Assembly (NCBI RefSeq): GCF_030296695.1
Contig: NZ_AP027737.1
Location: 2,294,001-2,358,000, forward strand
DNA: 64,000 bases
Direction of reading: 5' to 3'
Source: Agromyces mangrovi
GTDB lineage: Bacteria > Actinomycetota > Actinomycetes > Actinomycetales > Microbacteriaceae
The notes below the pieces were generated by a model. It saw only the letters and a program-made list of their open reading frames with translations. It did no database searches and was not told the DNA's origin. A program made the position numbers and the translations under genes. How positions within the stretch are numbered: the stretch's first letter is position 1; each line of letters starts with the position of its first letter. Positions 10,670 to 19,687 of the stretch are shown one piece after another.

Positions 10670-10730
10670 GTCGCTCTCAGGGGCATCCGCTCGGGTGTCG
10701 TGGGCGTCGGCTCCGAGGCATCCGCTGGTC

Positions 10731-10783
10731 TTGCCGTATGCGTTCGTGAGCGCTAACATCTGATTCCGTTAGCGCTCACGAAC
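10731..10783 (+). promoter_or_regulatory. ara promoter with paired LacI-type operators
   Basis: GTTCGTGAGCGCTAAC (10742-10757) is repeated as its exact reverse complement at 10768-10783, separated by 10 bp. Each half contains the AGCGCT core typical of LacI-family operators. A promoter fits inside: TTGCCG at 10731, 17 bp, TAACAT at 10754-10759, so one operator lies between -35 and -10 and the other at about +2 to +17. The likely regulator is the LacI-type gene at 14873 that ends this operon; loss of repression by arabinose or a derivative is inferred. Confidence 0.7.
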
Positions 10784-10820
10784 CCGCTCGCGCCGCACGA
10801 CCCACGTCGAAGGAGACCGC

Positions 10821-11549
10821 ATGGCCCCGCCCGCGCCCCAGTACCCCGAGTTCGGGCCGGAGGTCGAGGCGTCCATCGCCGCGGTGCGGGAGGACGTCGC
10901 CCGCCTGCACGGCGAACTCACCCGCTACGGGCTCGTGATCTGGACCGGCGGCAACGTGTCGGGCCGCGTGCCAGGCGCCGACCTGTTCGTGATCAAGCCG
11001 TCGGGCGTCTCGTACGACGACCTCGCTCCCGACAACATGATCCTCTGCGACCTCGACGGCAACGTGGTGCCCGGCAGCGCCGGGTCGGAGCGCAACCCCT
11101 CGAGCGACACCGCGGCGCACGCCTACGTGTACCGGCACATGCCCGAGGTCGGCGGCGTCGTGCACACGCACTCGACGTTCGCGGTCGCGTGGGCGGCGCG
11201 CGGCGAGGAGATCCCGTGCGTGATCACGGGCATGGCCGACGAGTTCGGCGGGCCGATCCCGGTGGGGCCGTTCGCGATCATCGGCGACGACTCGATCGGC
11301 CGCGGCATCGTCGAGACGCTCACCGGTCACCGCTCGCGCGCCGTGCTCATGCAGAACCACGGGCCGTTCACGATCGGCGTGAACGCGAAGGACGCGGTGA
11401 AGGCGGCCGTGATGGTCGAGGATGCCGCGCGCAGCGTGCACTACGCCCGCGAGGCGGGGCCGCTCATCCCCATTCCGCAGGAGCAGATCGACGCGCTCTA
11501 CGCGCGCTACCAGAACGTGTACGGCCAGGGCGGGGACGCACGGCGATGA
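10821..11549 (+). CDS. araD: L-ribulose-5-phosphate 4-epimerase
   Basis: Class II aldolase-fold enzyme converting L-ribulose 5-phosphate to D-xylulose 5-phosphate, the last step of bacterial L-arabinose breakdown. 242 residues. Metal-binding histidines are in VVHTHSTFA (near residue 112) and MQNHGPF (near 177); the phosphate pocket includes GGNVSGR and KPSGVSYDDL. First gene of araD-araB-araA-lacI and overlaps araB by ATGA. GGAGA ribosome site upstream of ATG 10821. Confidence 0.93.
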   Translation: MAPPAPQYPEFGPEVEASIAAVREDVARLHGELTRYGLVIWTGGNVSGRVPGADLFVIKPSGVSYDDLAPDNMILCDLDGNVVPGSAGSERNPSSDTAAHAYVYRHMPEVGGVVHTHSTFAVAWAARGEEIPCVITGMADEFGGPIPVGPFAIIGDDSIGRGIVETLTGHRSRAVLMQNHGPFTIGVNAKDAVKAAVMVEDAARSVHYAREAGPLIPIPQEQIDALYARYQNVYGQGGDARR

Positions 11550-13213
11550 GCGCGGCGGAGATGAATCCCCAGCTGGCTTCGCAGATCGCGGAGGGGCGCA
11601 CCGCGCTCGGCATCGAGTTCGGATCGACGCGCATCAAGGCGTGCCTCATCGGCGACGACCCGACCGACGTGCTCGCCGTCGGCAGCCACGAGTGGGAGAA
11701 CGCGTTCGTCGACCGCACCTGGACCTACGCGCTCGACGACGTCTTGGCCGGGGTGCAGGCCGCGTACGCCGACCTCGTCGCCGACGCGGAGCGCCGCCAC
11801 GGGGCCGCGCCGACCACGTTCGGGGCCATCGGCGTCTCGGCGATGATGCACGGCTACCTCGCCTTCGATGCGTCGGGCGAGCAGCTCGTGCCGTTCCGCA
11901 CCTGGCGCAACACCTCGACCGGCCCGGCCGCGGCCGAGCTCAGCGAGCGCTTCGGCCTCAACATCCCGCTGCGCTGGTCGATCGCGCACCTGCACCAGGC
12001 CGTGCTCGACGACGAGCCGCACGTGCCCGACCTCGCGTCGATCACGACGCTCGCAGGGTACGTGCACCGGCGGCTGACCGGCCGCGACGTGCTCGGGGTG
12101 GGGGACGCCTCGGGCATGTTCCCGATCGATTCCTCGACGGGCACGTACGACGCGGCGCTCGTCGCGTCGTACGACGAGCTCGTCGCCGAGCGCGCGCCCG
12201 GGCTGCGGGTCGCCGAACTGCTGCCGACCGTGCTGCCCGCCGGTGCGGACGCCGGATCGCTCACGCCCGAGGGTGCCGCGCTGCTCGACCCGACCGGTGC
12301 GCTGCGGCCGGGCATCCCGCTCTGCCCGCCCGAGGGCGACGCCGGCACCGGCATGGTCGCGACGAACTCGGTCGCGCCGCGCACCGGCAACGTCAGCGCC
12401 GGCACGAGCATCTTCGCGATGGTCGTGCTCGAGGGCGCGCTCGCCTCGGCGCACGAGGAGCTCGACCTCGTCACCACGCCCGCGGGCGACCCGGTCGCCA
12501 TGGTGCACTGCAACAACGGGGCCAGCGAGCTCGCGGCCTGGGTCGGCGTGTTCGAGCGGTTCGCCGAGGCGGCCGGGCAGCCGGTGTCGACGGATGCCGC
12601 GTTCCAGGCGCTCTTCCGCGAGGCGCTCTCGGGGGCGGCGGATGCCGGGGGCGTGCTCGCCTACAACCAGCTCGCGGGCGAGCCGATCGCGGGGCTCGCC
12701 GAGGGCCGCCCGATGGTCGTGCGCACGCCCGACAGCGACCTCACGCTCGGCAACCTCATGCGCGCCCAGCTCTACGGCGTGTACGGCACGCTCGCGCTGG
12801 GCATGCGCGTGCTCGCGGCCGAGGGCGTCGCCATCGACCGCATGTTCGGCCACGGCGGCATCTTCCGCACGGCCGGGGTCGCGCAGCGCTTCCTCGCCGG
12901 GGCGCTCGACGCGCCCGTCGCGGTCGGCGAGACCGCGGCCGAGGGCGGTGCGTGGGGCATCGCGGTGCTCGCGCGGTACCTCGTGGAGGCGTCGGCCACC
13001 GGGGCATCGGCTACGGGGGCATCCGACTCCGGGGCATCCGGTCCAGGGGCATCCGCCCTCGACCTCGCCGCCTGGCTCGACGAGCGCGTCTTCGCGGACG
13101 CCGACGTCGAGACCGTCGCACCCGACCCGGCCGACGTCGCCGGGTTCGCCGCCTACCTCGACCGCTACCGCGCGGGCCTCGCTGCCGAGGCCGCCGCAGT
13201 GGAGGCGCTCTGA
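11546..13213 (+). CDS. araB: FGGY carbohydrate kinase, probable ribulokinase
   Basis: ATP-dependent sugar kinase acting on L-ribulose in this operon, 555 residues. FGGY N-domain starts with the phosphate loop IEFGSTRIKACLI (residues 25-37); the C-domain carries GNVSAGTS and GGIFRTAGVAQRF. The sequence resembles xylulokinase-like actinobacterial AraB rather than the E. coli type, so the name rests on context. Oddity: near residues 482-505 a low-complexity insert of repeated ATGAS/SGAS units sits in the C-domain, encoded by repeats containing GGGGCATCCG. Start ATG 11546 overlaps the araD stop. Confidence 0.88.
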   Translation: MSAAEMNPQLASQIAEGRTALGIEFGSTRIKACLIGDDPTDVLAVGSHEWENAFVDRTWTYALDDVLAGVQAAYADLVADAERRHGAAPTTFGAIGVSAMMHGYLAFDASGEQLVPFRTWRNTSTGPAAAELSERFGLNIPLRWSIAHLHQAVLDDEPHVPDLASITTLAGYVHRRLTGRDVLGVGDASGMFPIDSSTGTYDAALVASYDELVAERAPGLRVAELLPTVLPAGADAGSLTPEGAALLDPTGALRPGIPLCPPEGDAGTGMVATNSVAPRTGNVSAGTSIFAMVVLEGALASAHEELDLVTTPAGDPVAMVHCNNGASELAAWVGVFERFAEAAGQPVSTDAAFQALFREALSGAADAGGVLAYNQLAGEPIAGLAEGRPMVVRTPDSDLTLGNLMRAQLYGVYGTLALGMRVLAAEGVAIDRMFGHGGIFRTAGVAQRFLAGALDAPVAVGETAAEGGAWGIAVLARYLVEASATGASATGASDSGASGPGASALDLAAWLDERVFADADVETVAPDPADVAGFAAYLDRYRAGLAAEAAAVEAL

Positions 13214-13330
13214 CCCGGGGCGGGTGCGCCGCGGCATCCGCAAGCCCCGTCGCATCCGCCCCGCCCTTCTCTCCCTCGACCCGCACCACCTGACCCGCAC
13301 CACCCGCACCACCGCCCGCAAGGAGACACC

Positions 13331-14854
13331 ATGACCCGCACCCCGCTCACCACCTCGCTCGACGCGTACGAGGTGTGGTTCGTCACCGGCAGCCAGCACC
13401 TCTACGGGCCCGAGACGCTCGAGCAGGTCGCCCAGCAGTCGCGGCAGGTCGCCGAGACGCTGGGGGAGGCATCCGACGTGCCCGTTCGCGTGGTCTGGCT
13501 GCCCGTGCTCACCGACGCCGACGCGATCAAGCGGGTTGCGCTCGAGGCGAACGCCGCGCCGAACGTCATCGGCGTCGTCGCCTGGATGCACACGTTCAGC
13601 CCCGCGAAGATGTGGATCGCCGGGCTCGACGCGCTGCAGAAGCCGCTCGCGCACCTGCACACGCAGGCGAACGTCGAGCTGCCGTGGAGCGAGATCGACT
13701 TCGACTTCATGAACCTGAACCAGGCGGCGCACGGCGACCGCGAGTTCGGGTACATCCAGACGCGGCTCGGCGTGCCGCGCACGACGATCGTCGGGCACGC
13801 GAGCGACCCGCGCGTGCAGCAGCGGTTCGCGACCTGGCAGCGGGCGGCGGCCGGGCTGGCCGCGTCGCGGTCGCTCAAGCTCGCCCGCTTCGGCGACAAC
13901 ATGCGCTACGTCGCCGTCACCGAGGGCGACAAGACCGAGGCCGAGCTGCGGCTCGGCGTGCAGGTGAACACGTGGGGCGTGAACGAGCTGGCGGATGCCG
14001 TCGCGGCCGCGTCGTCCGCCGAGGTCGACCTGCTCGTGGCCGAGTACGAGGACCTCTACGACGTGGTGCCCGAGCTGCGGGCAGGCGGCGAGCGCCACCA
14101 GTCGCTGCGCGACGGCGCGGCCATCGAGCTCGGGCTGCGCGCATTCCTCGAGGAGGGCGGGTTCGGCGCGTTCACGACGTCGTTCGAGGACCTGGGTGCG
14201 CTGAAGCAGCTGCCCGGCCTCGCGGTGCAGCGACTGATGGCCGAGGGGTACGGGTTCGGCGCCGAGGGCGACTGGAAGACCGCGATCCTCGTGCGGGTCG
14301 CGAACGTCATGGGTGCGGGCCTGCCCGGCGGCGCCTCGCTCATGGAGGACTACACGTACGACTTGACGCCCGGCCGCGAGCTGATCCTCGGCGCGCACAT
14401 GCTCGAGGTGTCGCCGTCGCTCACGACCGCCCGGCCGTCGCTCGAGATCCACCCGCTCGGCATCGGCGGCAAGGACGACCCGGTGCGCCTGGTGTTCACG
14501 GCCGACCCCGGCCCCGCCGTCGTGGTCGCGATGAGCGACCTGCGCGATCGGTTCCGCCTCACCGCGAACGTGGTCGAGAACGTCGCCTTGCCGTCGCCGC
14601 TGCCGAAGCTGCCCGTCGGCCGCGCCGTCTGGAAGCCCGCGCCCGACTTCGCGACGAGCGCCGCCGCGTGGCTCGCCGCCGGCGCCGCGCACCACACCGT
14701 CATGTCGACCGCCGTGGGCGTCGACGTGTTCCGCGACTTCGCGACCATGGCCGGCGTCGAGCTGCTCGTGATCGAGGAAGGGACCACTCAGCGCGGATTC
14801 GAGCAGGAGGTGCGCTGGAACCAGGCGTACTACCGGCTCGCGCAGGGGCTCTAG
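13331..14854 (+). CDS. araA: L-arabinose isomerase
   Basis: Converts L-arabinose to L-ribulose, first step of the pathway, metal dependent; 507 residues, normal family length. Recognisable segments: [15 protein letters not shown] at the N-terminus, [11 protein letters not shown] near residue 84, and the substrate region MEDYTYDL near 340. Start has AAGGAGA 6 nt before ATG. About 115 nt separate it from araB with a cluster of CACC repeats but no clear terminator, so it is probably co-transcribed. Confidence 0.95.
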   Translation: MTRTPLTTSLDAYEVWFVTGSQHLYGPETLEQVAQQSRQVAETLGEASDVPVRVVWLPVLTDADAIKRVALEANAAPNVIGVVAWMHTFSPAKMWIAGLDALQKPLAHLHTQANVELPWSEIDFDFMNLNQAAHGDREFGYIQTRLGVPRTTIVGHASDPRVQQRFATWQRAAAGLAASRSLKLARFGDNMRYVAVTEGDKTEAELRLGVQVNTWGVNELADAVAAASSAEVDLLVAEYEDLYDVVPELRAGGERHQSLRDGAAIELGLRAFLEEGGFGAFTTSFEDLGALKQLPGLAVQRLMAEGYGFGAEGDWKTAILVRVANVMGAGLPGGASLMEDYTYDLTPGRELILGAHMLEVSPSLTTARPSLEIHPLGIGGKDDPVRLVFTADPGPAVVVAMSDLRDRFRLTANVVENVALPSPLPKLPVGRAVWKPAPDFATSAAAWLAAGAAHHTVMSTAVGVDVFRDFATMAGVELLVIEEGTTQRGFEQEVRWNQAYYRLAQGL

Positions 14855-14872
14855 GCGGGGGAGCGGGGCCAC

Positions 14873-16021
14873 ATGACGACGGATGCGGGGAGGCCCGCGG
14901 GCTCCGCTGCCGGCGAGGCATCCGTGCCCACCATGTTCGACGTCGCGCGGCTCGCCGGCGTCTCGCACCAGACCGTGTCGCGGGTGCTGAACGGGCGGGC
15001 GGACGTCGCCGCGGCCACGCGCGCCCGGGTGCAGCAGGCGATCGCCGACCTGCGGTACACCCCGTCGCCCGCCGCGCGCGCGATGGCGAGCCGACGCTCG
15101 CGCTCGCTCGGGCTGATCCTCGCCGGGCGCCCCGATTACGGACCGACGAGCGCGGCCCTCGAGTTCAACCAGGCGGCGTACGCGGCCGGGTACACCGTCA
15201 GCCAGGTGAGCATGCGTTCGCTCGAGCCCGCCGCGCTGCGCGAGGCGGTGCAGCGGCTCGTCGTGCAGCGCGTCGAGGCGATCGTGCTCATCTCGGGTGA
15301 GCGCGGCGGCGTCGAGGTCGTCGGCTCGCTCGACGTCGGGGTGCCCGTCGTGGCCGTGGCATCCGAGCCCGTCGCCGGCGTGCGCCGCGTCTCGATCGAC
15401 CAGGCCGCTGGCGCGCGGGCGGCCGTGAACCACCTCGCCGAGCTCGGGCACCGGGAGATCCGGCACGTCGCCGGGCCCGCTCGCTGGATGGACGCGGCCG
15501 AGCGCGTGCGCGGCTGGCGCGAGGCGATGACCGCGCGCGGGCTGCCTGTGGTGGAACCGATCGAGGGGGAGTGGCTGCCCGACTCGGGGTACGCGGCTGG
15601 CGTGGCGATCGCCGCCGACCGTGCGGCGACGGCCGTCTTCGTCGGCAACGACCAGATGGCGCTCGGCCTGCTCCACGCGCTCCGCGATGCCGGCCGGCGC
15701 GTGCCCGACGACCTCAGCGTCGTCGGTTTCGACGACGAGCCCGAGGCCGCGCACTTCGCCCCGCCGCTCACGACCCTCCGCCAGGACTTCGACGCGCTCG
15801 GCCGCGACACCATGTCCCTGGTCGCCGCCCTGCTCGCCGCGCCGGCCGCGGCCGGCCCCGCGGCGTCCGTCGCGCCCGCGCTCGCCGAATCCGCGCTCGC
15901 CGAACCCGCGCTCGCCGAACCCGCGCTCGCCGAACCCGCGCCGTCCGCCACCGACCCGGCCCCGCGCACCCCGTCGCTCGTGCTGCGCGCGAGCACCGCG
16001 TCCCCGCCCCGCCCGCGCTGA
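14873..16021 (+). CDS. LacI-family regulator of the arabinose operon
   Basis: Transcriptional repressor, 382 residues. The helix-turn-helix (MFDVARLAGVSHQTVSRVLNG) spans residues 18-40 and is preceded by a 15-residue extension; residues 80-335 form the periplasmic-binding-protein-like effector domain. Encoded 18 nt after araA, so it is made from the operon it probably controls through the operator pair at 10742-10783. The C-terminus carries an extra 45 residues rich in Ala, Glu and Pro, with four ALAE(S/P) units encoded by a 15-bp tandem repeat. Effector is inferred to be arabinose related. Confidence 0.88.
   Translation: MTTDAGRPAGSAAGEASVPTMFDVARLAGVSHQTVSRVLNGRADVAAATRARVQQAIADLRYTPSPAARAMASRRSRSLGLILAGRPDYGPTSAALEFNQAAYAAGYTVSQVSMRSLEPAALREAVQRLVVQRVEAIVLISGERGGVEVVGSLDVGVPVVAVASEPVAGVRRVSIDQAAGARAAVNHLAELGHREIRHVAGPARWMDAAERVRGWREAMTARGLPVVEPIEGEWLPDSGYAAGVAIAADRAATAVFVGNDQMALGLLHALRDAGRRVPDDLSVVGFDDEPEAAHFAPPLTTLRQDFDALGRDTMSLVAALLAAPAAAGPAASVAPALAESALAEPALAEPALAEPAPSATDPAPRTPSLVLRASTASPPRPR
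15878..15937 (+). repeat. 15-bp tandem repeat, four copies, in the LacI gene
   Basis: Four head-to-tail copies of GCGCTCGCCGAACCC (first copy has one T) encode ALAES-ALAEP-ALAEP-ALAEP in the C-terminal extension of the regulator. In-frame copy-number change would alter only the tail length. Confidence 0.8.
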
Positions 16022-16029
16022 CCGCCGCC

Positions 16030-16111
16030 ACCGGCACGTGCCGGTAGATCCGGCCCGTTCCGCTCGTTTCGGCACGTTGAGTTCGACGTGCCCAAACGAG
16101 TTCGACGTGCC
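16030..16111. repeat. Left GGCACG hairpin repeat beside the AbiEi-like gene
   Basis: Contains a perfect 16-bp palindrome ACCGGCACGTGCCGGT (16030-16045) and a hairpin 16071-16111 with arms beginning GGCACGTTGAGTTCGA and ending TCGACGTGCC. The same family of sequences recurs on the other side of the gene at 17212-17271. Confidence 0.55.
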
Positions 16112-16220
16112 AGGCGGATGCGACGACCGTGCCTCCTGCACAACTGGCACGTCTCGCGACACCGCGTGCGCGGTCCAACGAGTTGCCCGTCCCGCGTCTG
16201 GGCTTCGCCACGCTCGCAGC

Positions 16221-17192
16221 ATGGCCGACACGATCTCCTCCGCGCTCGAGCGCCTGGGCGAACCCGACTACGCCACGACCGCACAGCTTCGCTCGGTCGG
16301 GGTCGTGCCCGACGACGTCGCACTCGCGGTCCGGCGCGGCAGGCTGATCCGACTGCGTCGAGGCGCATACGTCGACGCGAGCAGGTGGGCGGCCATGCGC
16401 CCGGAGGCCCGGCACGCGCAACTGGTGCGCGCGACATCGGATTTCGCGCGAACCCGCACCAGCCCGGTCAGTCATCTCTCCGCTGCCGCCATGCACGGGC
16501 TTCCGATCGTGGGCCGAGTGCCCAGAGGAGTGCACGTATGGTCCGGGTCCGCTCGCGGGGGCAGCTCGTCGACCGGCCTCATCAGCCATCGCGCCGGGAC
16601 GCAACCCGAGACGACGTCGGTCGACGGCATCGCGGTCACATCCCTCGCACGAACGGTGGTCGACGTTGCGAGCACTGAGCAGTTCGGTACCGCGGTCTGC
16701 GTGCTGGACTCGGCGCTCGGGCGTCCGATCGGTGGCTCCAAGACGATCCTGACCACCGACATGCTCGTGGCCGAACTCGATCGGGCCGGCCTCACGCACG
16801 GTCGCCGTGCGGCCGAGCGGGCGATCGGGTTCGCGGACCAGCGCAGCGGCAGCCCAGGCGAGTCATGGAGTCGTGCAGCGATGCACGAGCTCGGGTTCGT
16901 CGTGCCCGACCTCCAGGTGCGCTTCGAACGGGAGCATGGGCACGCCGATGTCGACTACTACTGGCGATCGCACGGAATCGTCGGCGAGTTCGACGGCAAC
17001 CAGAAGTACGCGAGGGACGAGTTCCTCCGGGGGCGTGCTCCCGCGGACGTGGTCGTTGCGGAGAAACGACGGGAGGATGAGCTCCGCCGCCGTCCCGATG
17101 TGCGTGGGTTCGTGCGCTGGGACTGGCGGGTCGCTCGTTCACCGCGGCGACTGGCTGCGCTGCTCGACGGTGCGAGCGTCCCGCGACGGTGA
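16221..17192 (+). CDS. AbiEi-type winged-helix / endonuclease-like protein
   Basis: 323 residues. Residues 1-60 resemble the AbiEi antitoxin winged helix (YATTAQLRSVGVVPDDVALAV, then RLRRGAYVD); residues 90-170 continue the AbiEi-like region; residues 215-300 look like a DUF559/PD-(D/E)XK nuclease-type fold, with GESWSRAAMHELG, a DVDYYW acidic pair and EFDGNQKY. No AbiEii nucleotidyltransferase toxin lies next to it, so a classical type IV toxin-antitoxin pair is not supported. ATG 16221 chosen; no strong ribosome site. The gene is bracketed by related hairpin repeats and may have moved as a unit. Confidence 0.7.
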   Translation: MADTISSALERLGEPDYATTAQLRSVGVVPDDVALAVRRGRLIRLRRGAYVDASRWAAMRPEARHAQLVRATSDFARTRTSPVSHLSAAAMHGLPIVGRVPRGVHVWSGSARGGSSSTGLISHRAGTQPETTSVDGIAVTSLARTVVDVASTEQFGTAVCVLDSALGRPIGGSKTILTTDMLVAELDRAGLTHGRRAAERAIGFADQRSGSPGESWSRAAMHELGFVVPDLQVRFEREHGHADVDYYWRSHGIVGEFDGNQKYARDEFLRGRAPADVVVAEKRREDELRRRPDVRGFVRWDWRVARSPRRLAALLDGASVPRR

Positions 17193-17211
17193 TCCGGGCG
17201 GCGCAGACATC

Positions 17212-17271
17212 GGCACGCTGAGATCGGTTCGGCACGCTGAGTTCGACGTGCCAGAACGACTTCAGCGTGCC
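17212..17271. repeat. Right GGCACG hairpin repeat beside the AbiEi-like gene
   Basis: A half copy GGCACGCTGAGATCG (17212-17226) is followed by a hairpin 17231-17271 whose arms are GGCACGCTGAGTTCG and the near complement CGACTTCAGCGTGCC. Sequence matches the repeat at 16071-16111 in 20 of 22 positions of its first arm by eye. Confidence 0.55.
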
Positions 17272-17288
17272 CGCAGGGGAGACGGGCG

Positions 17289-17320
17289 CGGCCCGCACCC
17301 GGGTGAACGGGTGCGGGCCG
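17289..17320 (-). terminator. Terminator of the xylose-type ABC operon
   Basis: Perfect 13-bp stem CGGCCCGCACCCG with its complement and a 6-nt loop, about 90 nt past the permease stop on the minus strand. Confidence 0.55.
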
Positions 17321-17411
17321 TAGCGGGCGAGCGGATGCCGCGGGGCGGCGCGCTTGCGGGAGCGGAGCGGCCCCGCGGGCGGCGTGCCTGCGTCGGCGCC
17401 CGCGGAGCGCG

Positions 17412-18722
17412 CTACGCGCGGCCGGACGCGGTGCGCGAGCGACGCGACAGCGCGTCGACGATGACCGCGAGCAGCAGCACGGCGCCCGTGACCATGAAGC
17501 GCACCGACGAGTCGAGGTTCAGGAGCGTGAGGCCCGACGCGATCGACGCGATCACGAGGATGCCGAGCAGCGCCGAGAACGCCGAACCGCGGCCGCCGAA
17601 GAGGCTCGTGCCGCCGATGACCGCCGCGGCGATCGCGTTCAGGTTGATGTCGCCGCCGCCCGAGCTCTGGTTCGCCGCCGCGAGGCGCGCCGCGGCCATG
17701 AGGCCGCCGACCGCCGCGAACGTCGAGCAGAGCATGAACACCGACAGGTAGATGCGCTTGACCCGGATGCCCGCGCGGCGCGCGGCCTCGACGTTGCCGC
17801 CGACCGCGTAGACCGAGCGACCCCAGCTCGTTCGGGTGAGGAAGAAGTTCATGATCACCACGAGGGCGAGGAAGAACACGAACATCACGCTCACGCCGCG
17901 GCCGGTGTTGAGGTACCAGACGGCGATGCCGAGCAGTACGAGGATCGCGCCTGCGCGCAGCAGGATCGACAGGAGCGACGCGCTCGACAGGTTCGCCGCG
18001 GCGCGCCGCCGGCCCGTGAACCACAGCTGCAGCGCGTATGCCCCTGCGGTCAGCACGACGAGCGCGTAGGCGAGCCACTCGGGCAGGAACATCTGCTGGG
18101 CGAACTGCACGAGCCACGAGTCGAACGGGATGTTGATCGACCCGGTGCGGCCGAGCACCCAGAGCTGGAGGCCGAGGAAGCCGAGCAGGCCGGCGAGCGT
18201 GATCACGAAGCTCGGCACGCCGAACCGGTTGTAGAGGAGCCCGTAGAAGAGGCCGATGAGGAGGCCGGCGAGGATCGACGCGAGGATCGACACAGCGAGG
18301 GGCCAGTCCATCTGCACGAACGTCACCGCGAGGATCGCGGCCGACAAGCCCGACACCGATCCGATCGACAGGTCGATCTCGCCGAGCAGCAGCACGAGCA
18401 CGACGCCGAGCGCGAGCGTGCCGGTCGCGGCCATCTGGAGGGTGAGGTTCACCAGGTTCGTCGGCGAGAGGAACACCGGGTTCAGCGCCTGGAAGACGCC
18501 CCAGATGATGATGAGGCCGATCACGACCGGCAGCGACCCGAGGTCGCCACCGCGCACGCGGTTGCCGAACTCGCGCACCGCGCCGCCGATGCCCTTGTGC
18601 TGGATCAGTCGTTCGTCGTGCAGGTCGGCGTACTCCGCCTGGAGCACCTGCGCCTGCTCGCCGGTCGTGGCGGGGGGCTCGTTGGTCGGGGCGTCCGTGC
18701 CCGAGCGGTCGGTGGTGCTCAT
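17412..18722 (-). CDS. xylH: Sugar ABC transporter permease (XylH/RbsC type)
   Basis: Membrane subunit of a CUT2-family pentose importer, 436 residues, with ten or more hydrophobic segments. The conserved GEIDLSIGSVSGL segment (near residue 115) and AVGGNVEAARRAGI (near 325) are family marks. The length, with a roughly 50-residue polar N-terminus and a long central loop, fits XylH-like rather than RbsC-like permeases. Start overlaps the ATPase gene by 4 nt. Substrate could be xylose, arabinose or another pentose; the gene lies next to the arabinose locus. Confidence 0.9.
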   Translation of the reverse strand: MSTTDRSGTDAPTNEPPATTGEQAQVLQAEYADLHDERLIQHKGIGGAVREFGNRVRGGDLGSLPVVIGLIIIWGVFQALNPVFLSPTNLVNLTLQMAATGTLALGVVLVLLLGEIDLSIGSVSGLSAAILAVTFVQMDWPLAVSILASILAGLLIGLFYGLLYNRFGVPSFVITLAGLLGFLGLQLWVLGRTGSINIPFDSWLVQFAQQMFLPEWLAYALVVLTAGAYALQLWFTGRRRAAANLSSASLLSILLRAGAILVLLGIAVWYLNTGRGVSVMFVFFLALVVIMNFFLTRTSWGRSVYAVGGNVEAARRAGIRVKRIYLSVFMLCSTFAAVGGLMAAARLAAANQSSGGGDINLNAIAAAVIGGTSLFGGRGSAFSALLGILVIASIASGLTLLNLDSSVRFMVTGAVLLLAVIVDALSRRSRTASGRA

Positions 18723-19570
18723 GACTCAAGCTCCTCGTCGAGGTCGTCCCCGGGAACGGGGGTGGCGGCGGTCTTGGCGGCGGCGCGACGGGTGACGGCG
18801 TTGTCGGTGGCGCCGGTGATGGCCGAGATGATGGTCTCGCTCGTGACATCCGACACCCGGAAGGTGCCGTTGTTGCGGCCGAGGCGCAGCACGACGACCC
18901 GGTCGGCGACGGCCATGACGTCGGCCATGTTGTGGCTGATCAGGATGACGCCGTGGCCGCGGTCGCGGAGGCGCTCGACGAGGTTCAGCACCTCCGCGGT
19001 CTGCGCGACGCCGAGCGCGGCGGTCGGCTCGTCGAGGATCACGATGCTGGGCTCGCCGATGAGTGAGCGGGCGATGGCGACGGTCTGCCGCTGGCCGCCC
19101 GAGAGGGATGCCACGGCGATGCGCACCGACGGGATCTTGGCGCTCAGCTCGCGCAGCAGGCTCCACGAGCGCTGTTCCATCTCGACCTCGTCGAGGGTGC
19201 CGCCGCGGGTGAGCTCCTGGCCGAGCCAGAGGTTCGAGACCACGTCCAGGTTGTCGCACAGCGCGAGGTCCTGGTAGACGGTCGCGATGCCGAGGTCGCG
19301 CGAGTCGGTGGGGCTCTGGATGGAGACCGTGCGGCCCTCGAACTCGATCTCGCCCGAGTCCGGCGGGTGCACGCCGGCGAGCACCTTGACGAGCGTGGAC
19401 TTGCCCGCTCCGTTGTCGCCGACGAGGGCGACGACCTCGCCCTGGTGCACGTCGAGCTCGATGTCCTTGAGCGCCTGCACGGCTCCGAAGCGCTTGCTGA
19501 CGCCGCGCAGCCGCAGCACGTTCTCGTGCGGGCGGCCGCCGGCCTGCTTGGTGGGTGACGTCACTGTCAT
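18719..19570 (-). CDS. xylG: Sugar ABC transporter ATP-binding protein, single domain
   Basis: ATPase of the same importer, 283 residues with one nucleotide-binding domain: Walker A GDNGAGKST, Q-loop VYQD, signature SLSGGQRQ, Walker B IVILDEPTA and switch ISHNMAD. Most CUT2 ATPases are tandem duplicated (about 500 residues); this one is single, like FrcA-type subunits, so it should act as a homodimer. Start ATG 19570 is chosen over ATG 19579, because GAGG lies 9 nt before the former and touches the latter. A 40-residue tail follows the ATPase domain. Confidence 0.88.
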   Translation of the reverse strand: MTVTSPTKQAGGRPHENVLRLRGVSKRFGAVQALKDIELDVHQGEVVALVGDNGAGKSTLVKVLAGVHPPDSGEIEFEGRTVSIQSPTDSRDLGIATVYQDLALCDNLDVVSNLWLGQELTRGGTLDEVEMEQRSWSLLRELSAKIPSVRIAVASLSGGQRQTVAIARSLIGEPSIVILDEPTAALGVAQTAEVLNLVERLRDRGHGVILISHNMADVMAVADRVVVLRLGRNNGTFRVSDVTSETIISAITGATDNAVTRRAAAKTAATPVPGDDLDEELES

Positions 19571-19637
19571 GTGTCTCATCCTCGTGACTCGGGTCCCTGT
19601 AGGGAAGGGGTGGCGGATGCCCCGCCGGGGCGGTGCG

Positions 19638-19678
19638 CGCGACGGGTCGGGAGGCGTGCGGCCTCCCGACCCGTCGCG
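19638..19678 (-). other. 18-bp intercistronic hairpin between binding protein and ATPase genes
   Basis: CGCGACGGGTCGGGAGGC and its exact complement flank a 5-nt loop, 10 nt after the binding-protein stop and 68 nt before the ATPase ribosome site. Such structures can stop most transcripts or protect the upstream mRNA, giving more binding protein than membrane subunits. Confidence 0.65.
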
Positions 19679-19687
19679 AGGGCGGTA

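Noticed and set aside
11507..16231. 1574-codon open frame on the minus strand across the ara operon
   Set aside because: Runs opposite to araB, araA and the LacI gene, all of which have clear family motifs; no recognisable domain in the antisense product.
16221..17192. Complete type IV toxin-antitoxin system
   Set aside because: No AbiEii-type nucleotidyltransferase gene is next to the AbiEi-like gene, so only the single gene is claimed.
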